In this document: positions 1 to 4,285 of the stretch, in pieces
Numbering within the stretch: the first letter of the stretch is position 1
Layout: each line of letters begins with the position of its first letter
Assembly (NCBI GenBank): GCA_958446555.1
Contig: CAUCWU010000048.1
Coordinates: forward strand, 1 to 10,674
DNA: 10,674 nucleotides
Direction of reading: 5' to 3'
DNA from: an uncultured Lachnospiraceae bacterium
GTDB lineage: Bacteria; Bacillota; Clostridia; Lachnospirales; Lachnospiraceae
The notes under the pieces: generated by a model
The model's input: only the letters and a program-made list of their open reading frames with translations
What the model was told of the DNA's origin: nothing
Databases searched by the model: none
Position numbers and translations under genes: made by a program

Positions 1-16
1 ATTCCGCCACAACTGC
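1..16 (-). tRNA. partial tRNA, probably tRNA-Leu (5' end only)
   Basis: Read on the minus strand, these 16 bases give GCAGTTGTGGCGGAAT. This fits a 7-base acceptor strand, the U8-G9 pair of positions, and the start of a D-arm identical to that of the complete tRNA-Leu upstream (TGGCGGAAT). The rest of the gene lies outside the window, so the anticodon is not visible; leucine is inferred from the shared D-arm start. It follows the complete tRNA after a 34-base spacer on the same strand and is probably cotranscribed with it. Confidence 0.65.
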
Positions 17-50
17 ATATACACTTGTCTGTATTGATTATGAAAAACAG

Positions 51-132
51 TGCGGGCGACAGGACTTGAACCTGCACGTCACGGGACACTAGAACCTAAA
101 TCTAGCGCGTCTGCCAATTCCGCCACGCCCGC
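51..132 (-). tRNA. tRNA-Leu (anticodon UAG)
   Basis: The minus strand folds into a class II tRNA of 82 nt. The acceptor strands are GCGGGCG and CGCCCGC with discriminator A at 51. The D-arm is GCG/CGC, the anticodon stem is CTAGA/TCTAG around the loop TTTAGGT, a long variable arm contains GTC/GAC, and the T-arm carries TTCAAGT. The anticodon UAG is at 98-96, reading CUN leucine codons. CCA is not encoded (the next bases read CTG), so CCA-adding enzyme is needed. A strong promoter lies about 50 bases upstream and a second tRNA follows downstream. Confidence 0.96.
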
Positions 133-179
133 GTGTTTACACAATCTGACATTGAGACACTTGCCTCAACGCAAGAGAT

Positions 180-208
180 ATAATACCACATGAAATTTGA
201 TTTGTCAA
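180..208 (-). promoter_or_regulatory. promoter of the tRNA-Leu operon
   Basis: On the minus strand a consensus -35 TTGACA (208-203) is followed by a 17-base spacer and the -10 hexamer TATTAT (185-180), preceded by an extended -10 TG (188-187). Transcription should start near 173, giving a leader of about 40 nt before the tRNA. Perfect -35, ideal spacing and an extended -10 are what a strongly expressed stable RNA would need. Confidence 0.82.
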
Positions 209-284
209 CAAGAATTTTCAGAGTTTTCTCAAAAATTTAGAAAAAAGCAATACTCGATAAATGTATCCTGATAAACCTTTACAA

Positions 285-301
285 AAGTGCTAATAACACT
301 T
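285..301. promoter_or_regulatory. operator-like palindrome upstream of the sseB-like gene
   Basis: The 17-base dyad has half-sites AAGTG and CACTT around TAATA-like centre bases; 14 of the 16 non-central positions are symmetric. It abuts and by two bases overlaps the candidate -35 at 300-305, the classic place for a repressor or activator to bind. It has no T-run, so it is not a terminator. The cognate regulator is not recognisable, and no regulator gene is in the window. Confidence 0.35.
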
Positions 302-328
302 GCAGTTTTTCGCATTTCCTGTTACAAT
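300..328 (+). promoter_or_regulatory. candidate promoter of the sseB-like gene
   Basis: An extended -10 reads TGtTACAAT (TG at 320-321, hexamer 323-328; five of six consensus bases). A weak -35 TTGCAG lies at 300-305, with an ideal 17-base spacer. Transcription would start near 335, leaving a leader of about 95 nt before the ATG at 429. The weak -35 next to a palindrome suggests regulation, but this is an inference. Confidence 0.5.
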
Positions 329-369
329 AAACCATAGTTATGCCAACGAAAACAGGTATGGAGCACGAT

Positions 370-414
370 ATGCGATTGCATAGTGGCTGCATGCAAAAAG
401 AGCAGGCAGAATGA
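370..414 (+). CDS. possible 14-codon leader peptide (uORF)
   Basis: A small frame starting at ATG 370 encodes MRLHSGCMQKEQAE and stops at TGA 412-414. A GGAG Shine-Dalgarno-like element at 360-363 lies six bases before its ATG. The stop overlaps the upstream in-frame ATG (411) of the next gene as ATGA and lies 14 bases before that gene's preferred start at 429, so termination could reload ribosomes onto the downstream gene. The peptide shows no run of a regulatory amino acid. It could equally be chance; nothing beyond the SD and the overlap supports it. Confidence 0.22.
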   Translation: MRLHSGCMQKEQAE

Positions 415-428
415 GAGGTAGCACAGCC

Positions 429-1868
429 ATGATAGAAAAAGAACGCGGAAGTGAATTAATCAGAAAGTTTGTTGTATCTCAGGAGATGCCGGACGACGAG
501 ATCGCCAGCCTAAGCCTAGATGAACTTACTTATATTTACTTCAACACAGAGATTGCAAAAAAAGATGAGAGATACAAGGCAATCCATTTCCCGATTAAGC
601 AACAGATCCTTTACTGGGGTGTTGTTGATGCGATCAAGAAGGCAGAGACACTTTACGTTGCATTTACAGAGAAACCAAGGTATCCGTATCTTGATCCGGG
701 CAGGAATGTATGGCTGTTTTCAACAGAAGAAAACTTGACCAGAGCACTCAATAAGCTGTCTGAGGACCGTGGACTTCATTTGATTTATCAGAAGCTTCCA
801 AATAAAGTGATCATTCCATTTTTTGCTCAGCTGTACTACTGGGGCATTGAGCAGGTGATCATCGACAATATGAATCACCCGATGATCGTAAAGCGTTCCG
901 ATGTGATGCCAGAGATGGATCAGAAAAAGGACGAGAAAAAGCAGCAGGATCTGTGCAATGGAAAGTTACAGGCTGCACTGATTCAGCATGCACAGTTTAT
1001 GGCTCAGAATCCAGATGCTTCTGTATTTAAGGAAGATAAGGAAAAGCTGAAGGTTTACACCATCTTAGCAAACAACGTATTCTTTGAGGTTTGCGATGCG
1101 AAGTTTATGGCGCCGACTGTTATGGAGAAGGATGGAAAGACCTACCGTGCAGGAGAGGAAATTCCGGAGGGGGCACGCCCAGCAATCGTATTCCTTGGAA
1201 AGAAGGATTCTGATCAAAAGGCATTGCCACTGTTTACCGATATCACAGAGTTCATGAGAGTCTATAAGCCGCATGAGATGGGCATCTCCATTGTCACCTA
1301 CGAGGCAGCTGAGAAGATGGCAAAGGTAAACAATGCTGAGATCGTAATCAATCGAAACGGCACCGGCCTTACTGTGAACGAGCATGTGATGGGCTTGATT
1401 GATAAGATCCGTGCAAAGAAAGAAGAAGTTAAGGAAAAGGCAGCTGAGCAGGCAGAAGAGAATGATGAAACACCAAAGAGTGAACCAACCGTTTCCATAC
1501 CGAAGACTGTAATGCCAACAGAGGCAAAGCCAAAGACAGAAAGTGCACCAGAAGAGCCACAGGGCGAGGTAACATACGGTGACTTGGTAGAAGAACCAGA
1601 TCTGTTAATGGGTGCTTTAAAGAGAACAGCAAAGGCAACCAGACAGGTAAAGCGTATGTGGCTTGCACAGCGTATGCAGGGCAACAAGGAAGGTTACCTG
1701 TTAGTGGCAGAGACCACCAGTAGCTCAGACACCGTGCTTGAGCAGTTAAAGCTTGCAGCAAAGGATTATCTGAATGGAAAAGAGATCGAGTGCCGCAGAG
1801 CAGATCCGACTGCACTTGCAATTGTAGATAACATCAAACCATTTTATAAAAAAGGTATTTTTGGCTAA
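429..1868 (+). CDS. SseB-family protein (enhanced serine sensitivity family)
   Basis: This is a cytoplasmic protein of 479 residues with no signal peptide or membrane segment. Residues about 175-327 resemble the SseB N-terminal domain, including a KALPLFTDITEF stretch (about 264-275) and an INRNG element before a helix. Residues about 386-479 resemble the SseB C-terminal domain and end in the typical PFYKK. A charged, Pro/Glu/Lys-rich linker (about 328-385) separates them. The first 165 residues carry a related LFSTEENL element and two YWG-containing repeats, so they may be a diverged extra copy. E. coli SseB is known only for raising serine sensitivity when overproduced; its molecular role is unclear. 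The start at 429 is preferred over ATG 411 because GAGAGGT (413-419) lies nine bases before it, whereas 411 has only a weak AGG. A terminator follows. The family call is from motif recognition alone. Confidence 0.68.
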   Translation: MIEKERGSELIRKFVVSQEMPDDEIASLSLDELTYIYFNTEIAKKDERYKAIHFPIKQQILYWGVVDAIKKAETLYVAFTEKPRYPYLDPGRNVWLFSTEENLTRALNKLSEDRGLHLIYQKLPNKVIIPFFAQLYYWGIEQVIIDNMNHPMIVKRSDVMPEMDQKKDEKKQQDLCNGKLQAALIQHAQFMAQNPDASVFKEDKEKLKVYTILANNVFFEVCDAKFMAPTVMEKDGKTYRAGEEIPEGARPAIVFLGKKDSDQKALPLFTDITEFMRVYKPHEMGISIVTYEAAEKMAKVNNAEIVINRNGTGLTVNEHVMGLIDKIRAKKEEVKEKAAEQAEENDETPKSEPTVSIPKTVMPTEAKPKTESAPEEPQGEVTYGDLVEEPDLLMGALKRTAKATRQVKRMWLAQRMQGNKEGYLLVAETTSSSDTVLEQLKLAAKDYLNGKEIECRRADPTALAIVDNIKPFYKKGIFG

Positions 1869-1881
1869 TGCTAAGAATAAC

Positions 1882-1920
1882 AGGCCATTCTGAATCAGGC
1901 AGAGTGGCCTTTCCTTTTTT
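1882..1920 (+). terminator. rho-independent terminator after the sseB-like gene
   Basis: AGGCCATTCTG (1882-1892) pairs with CAGAGTGGCCT (1900-1910) as an 11-bp stem with a single G-U pair and a 7-base loop AATCAGG. It is followed directly by TTCCTTTTTT (1911-1920). It lies 13 bases after the stop codon and separates the sseB-like gene from sdaAB. Confidence 0.92.
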
Positions 1921-1973
1921 AGAAAAGGAACAGAACAATTCGTAGGTATCAACACTATAATATAGGAGAATGT

Positions 1974-2642
1974 ATGAATATACTTGATATTATCGGCCCT
2001 GTGATGGTTGGCCCATCAAGCTCTCACACAGCAGGAGCTGTTCGAATCGGTCAGGTAGCAGGAAAGCTTCTCGGTGAACCAGTGAAAGAGGCAAAGATCC
2101 ATCTGCACGGCTCGTTTTGGGCGACTGGAAGCGGTCATGGCACAGATCGTGCGATTGTTGCTGGTCTGTTGGGACTGGCAGTTGACGATGTCCGTATCCC
2201 GGACAGCTTTTCGATTGCACAGCAGAAGGGCATGGTTTTTTCATTTGATCATGTGGAGCTTGTGGATGCACATCCAAACACCGTCAAATTAAACTTGACA
2301 GGAGAAAGTGGAAGTGTACTTGAGGTAGTCGCTGCGTCAATTGGAGGCGGACGAATCCGCGTCTGTAAGATTGATGGTCTTCCAGCTAATTTTGAGGGTG
2401 ACTATCCGACACTGATTGTTCGAAACCTCGATCAGCCAGGCCATGTGATGGAAGTTACCGCAATGCTTGGGCACAAAGGAGTTAATATCGCAACCTTGCA
2501 GCTGTTTCGACAAAGCAGAGGTGGACAGGCAGCAATGGTCATCGAGTGTGACCAGGAGGTGCCAGCAGAATCCATCAAGTGGCTGTCCAGACAGGAGGGC
2601 ATTGTGAAGGTAACGTATTTAAGCCAAGCACAGGGTGAATGA
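1974..2642 (+). CDS. sdaAB: L-serine dehydratase, iron-sulfur-dependent, beta subunit
   Basis: This is the beta subunit of the two-chain [4Fe-4S] L-serine ammonia-lyase, which converts L-serine to pyruvate and ammonia in the cytoplasm. The 222 residues match the usual length. The N-terminal serine dehydratase beta domain carries GPSSSHTAG (13-21) and GHGTD (54-58), both family hallmarks. The C-terminal ACT domain begins near residue 145 (PTLIVRNLDQPG...) and is a likely site of allosteric serine sensing, as in other members with this domain. An AGGAG at 1964-1968, five bases before the ATG, supports the start. sdaAA follows after 66 bases. One small oddity is Trp49 in the segment GSFWATGSGHGTD, where I would expect a small residue. 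No convincing promoter is visible between the upstream terminator and this gene. Confidence 0.95.
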   Translation: MNILDIIGPVMVGPSSSHTAGAVRIGQVAGKLLGEPVKEAKIHLHGSFWATGSGHGTDRAIVAGLLGLAVDDVRIPDSFSIAQQKGMVFSFDHVELVDAHPNTVKLNLTGESGSVLEVVAASIGGGRIRVCKIDGLPANFEGDYPTLIVRNLDQPGHVMEVTAMLGHKGVNIATLQLFRQSRGGQAAMVIECDQEVPAESIKWLSRQEGIVKVTYLSQAQGE

Positions 2643-2666
2643 GAAAAAACACATGAAACGTAAAAT

Positions 2667-2682
2667 TGGCACAGATGTGTCA
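2667..2682. promoter_or_regulatory. short dyad between sdaAB and sdaAA
   Basis: TGGCACAGATGTGTCA is an imperfect 16-base palindrome: six of eight position pairs are symmetric, with the form TGnCACA-n2-TGTGnCA. ACACAT (2649-2654) can also pair with ATGTGT (2675-2680), so two alternative hairpins are possible. There is no T-run, so it is not a terminator. It may be an mRNA processing or stability element, or chance. Confidence 0.2.
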
Positions 2683-2708
2683 GCTTACAAAATGCGAAAG
2701 GTTGATCT

Positions 2709-3578
2709 ATGTATAAATCATTAGAAGAAATTGCGAAAGTTTCCAAAAGCCAGAATATCCCATTTTGGCAGGTAATCTTAGAGGACGACTGCAAGGAACG
2801 CATGGTAAGTCCAGAACAGTCAAAACGGGAACTGATGGCAATGTATCAGGCGATGAAAGAGGCAGATGCCGATTATAATGCCAAGCAACGCTCACGAAGC
2901 GGCATGGCAGGTGGCAATGGCCAACTGTTTCACGATGCAGTGGTCAGTGGAAAAACGATCTGCGGACCAGTGATTGCATCGGCAATTGAAAAGGCGTTAA
3001 AGATGGGCGAGTCCAATGCCTGTATGAGACGTATTGTGGCTGCACCGACAGCAGGAGCCTGTGGCGTGGTTCCAGCCGTATTTTTGACAATGCAGCAGCA
3101 AAGAAACATTGATGATGAGCGTATGCTTGAGGCAATGTATATTGCATCTGGTGTCGGTGGCGTGATTGCAAGCCGTGCGTTTTTGGCAGGTGCAGCTGGT
3201 GGCTGTCAGGCAGAGATTGGCTCGGCAAGCTCGATGGCGGCAGCAGGTGCAGTCTATCTGGCTGGCGGAGACACCGATGCGATCATCCATGCGGCAGCAA
3301 TGGCAATGAAAAACTTGCTAGGTCTTGCCTGCGACCCAGTTGCAGGACTTGTCGAGGTGCCGTGTGTCAAGAGAAATGTGGTGGGTGCTGTCAATGCACT
3401 GTCAGCAGCAGATATGGCACTTGCCGGTATCAGAAGCATCATTCCACCGGATGAGGTGTTTGATGCGATGAGAAGCATTGGAATCAGCTTGCCGGAGGCA
3501 ATTCGCGAGACAGGAAAGGGCGGTCTTGCGGCAACCACAACCGGACAAGAGATTGCACAGAGGCTACAAAATGAGTAA
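2709..3578 (+). CDS. sdaAA: L-serine dehydratase, iron-sulfur-dependent, alpha subunit
   Basis: This is the catalytic subunit that binds the [4Fe-4S] cluster and, with SdaAB, deaminates L-serine to pyruvate. It has 289 residues, the normal size. The likely cluster ligands are Cys166 (GGCQAEIG), Cys208 (ACDPVAG) and Cys219 (EVPC). Their spacing of 42 and 11 residues equals that of the structurally known Legionella enzyme (Cys343, Cys385, Cys396). A conserved APTAGACG loop spans 112-119. GAAAGGT (2696-2702 region) provides the ribosome binding site for ATG 2709. The last bases overlap the start of the next gene, which suggests translational coupling. Cluster chemistry makes the enzyme oxygen-sensitive, consistent with an anaerobe. 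Confidence 0.96.
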   Translation: MYKSLEEIAKVSKSQNIPFWQVILEDDCKERMVSPEQSKRELMAMYQAMKEADADYNAKQRSRSGMAGGNGQLFHDAVVSGKTICGPVIASAIEKALKMGESNACMRRIVAAPTAGACGVVPAVFLTMQQQRNIDDERMLEAMYIASGVGGVIASRAFLAGAAGGCQAEIGSASSMAAAGAVYLAGGDTDAIIHAAAMAMKNLLGLACDPVAGLVEVPCVKRNVVGAVNALSAADMALAGIRSIIPPDEVFDAMRSIGISLPEAIRETGKGGLAATTTGQEIAQRLQNE

Positions 3579-4251
3579 CAACAGTAGTCAAAAATACACG
3601 CAGAGCGGTCAAAACAGACAAAGTTGGACAGTGTCAATCGTTGGTGGACTGATCTTATTTTTGTGTCTGGTCTGTGTCAGTGTCACGATCACACTTAACT
3701 TTCGCCCACTTTACTATATGGATATGAAGTTCCTTCATATTTCAGAGGACAGCGGCTACAGCGATGAGGTGATCAAAAAAAATTATGACGTATTAATTGA
3801 CTATAATAACGTCTGGCACACAGAGACACTTGATTTCCCAGATTTTCCAATGTCTGAGTCTGGCCGAATCCACTTTGAGGAAGTAAAGAAAGTGTTTGGC
3901 GTATTTGAGTATGGGGCAATCATTTTGCTTCCAATCTCAATTGTCATCATCGTGATTGCAAACAAAAGAAAACTTGGCCGGATGTTTGCTGCGGCAGGAA
4001 TTTGTAGCATCGGTATTCCGGCAGCGCTTGGTCTTTTGATTGCATCAAACTGGGAGTGGGTGTTTGTCACCTTCCACAAACTGGTCTTTCGAAACGATTA
4101 CTGGCTGTTTGATCCCAATACAGATCCGGTAATTTTGATTTTGCCGGATGCATTTTTTATGCACTGTGCAGCAATGATTCTACTTCTTGTATTGGCAGGA
4201 AGTGCCGCTTTTTTTGCCACTTGGAAAAAGACAAAGAATCGGCAAGGGTAA
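3571..4251 (+). CDS. DUF1461 / TIGR01906 family integral membrane protein
   Basis: This 226-residue membrane protein has four predicted helices at about 20-42, 113-131, 137-158 and 193-217. A soluble segment of about 70 residues (43-112) lies between the first two. A conserved-looking stretch near 168-188 contains FRNDYWLFDP followed by NTDP, which I associate with the DUF1461 (TIGR01906) family of unknown function. The open frame extends upstream to 3478 inside sdaAA, but the start at 3571 is preferred: AGAGG (3559-3563) lies seven bases before it and the ATG overlaps the sdaAA stop as ATGAGTAA. That overlap implies coupled translation with the serine dehydratase. A role in serine or pyruvate transport or handling is a guess; the function is unknown. 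Confidence 0.75.
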   Translation: MSNNSSQKYTQSGQNRQSWTVSIVGGLILFLCLVCVSVTITLNFRPLYYMDMKFLHISEDSGYSDEVIKKNYDVLIDYNNVWHTETLDFPDFPMSESGRIHFEEVKKVFGVFEYGAIILLPISIVIIVIANKRKLGRMFAAAGICSIGIPAALGLLIASNWEWVFVTFHKLVFRNDYWLFDPNTDPVILILPDAFFMHCAAMILLLVLAGSAAFFATWKKTKNRQG

Positions 4252-4285
4252 GTGCCAAAAGGCGCAAAAGAAAAGGAGAAAAAAG

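Larger units (their letters stand above)
133..428. other. divergent intergenic region between tRNA-Leu and the sseB-like gene
   Basis: This AT-rich stretch separates the minus-strand tRNA operon from the plus-strand genes. It holds the tRNA promoter, a dyad at 285-301, a candidate plus-strand promoter at 300-328 and a possible 14-codon leader ORF at 370-414. A short inverted repeat TTGCAT/ATGCAA (376-381 and 391-396) lies inside that leader ORF and has no T-run behind it. I see no other RNA gene or riboswitch-like conserved core here. Confidence 0.7.

Noticed and set aside
51..132. tRNA-Leu 3' end as an attachment site of an integrated element
   Set aside because: No integrase gene, no repeated tRNA 3' fragment and no mobile genes are visible; the neighbouring sequence is a second tRNA and ordinary chromosomal genes.
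152..169. TTGAG/CTCAA inverted repeat in the tRNA leader
   Set aside because: Five base pairs with an eight-base loop is too weak to call a functional structure.
1298..1821. Minus-strand open frames of about 130 codons opposite the sseB-like gene
   Set aside because: They mirror the charged linker and C-domain of the plus-strand gene; their Ser/Phe/Leu-rich composition is the antisense of Lys/Glu/Ala codons and no start signals support them.
1956..1961. TATAAT as the sdaAB -10 promoter element
   Set aside because: There is no -35 at the proper distance (GAACAA), and the start site would fall on the Shine-Dalgarno. I did not list it as a promoter and kept it only as a finding.
2653..2724. 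23-codon frame in the sdaAB-sdaAA gap
   Set aside because: It has only a weak A-rich region before its ATG and overlaps the sdaAA start in another frame; most likely chance.
3478..3570. Upstream extension of the DUF1461 gene into sdaAA (31 extra codons)
   Set aside because: The extension is polar and arginine-rich, is out of frame with conserved sdaAA sequence, and ATG 3571 has a good ribosome binding site and the stop-start overlap.
4252..4265. Small hairpin GTGCC-AAAA-GGCGC as a terminator
   Set aside because: The stem is only five pairs with one G-U and is followed by A-rich sequence, not a T-run.
4187..4285. Upstream extension of the GH28-GNAT gene into the DUF1461 gene (33 extra codons)
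   Set aside because: It overlaps the end of another gene, encodes a Lys/Arg-rich stretch, and AGGAG stands seven bases before ATG 4286.
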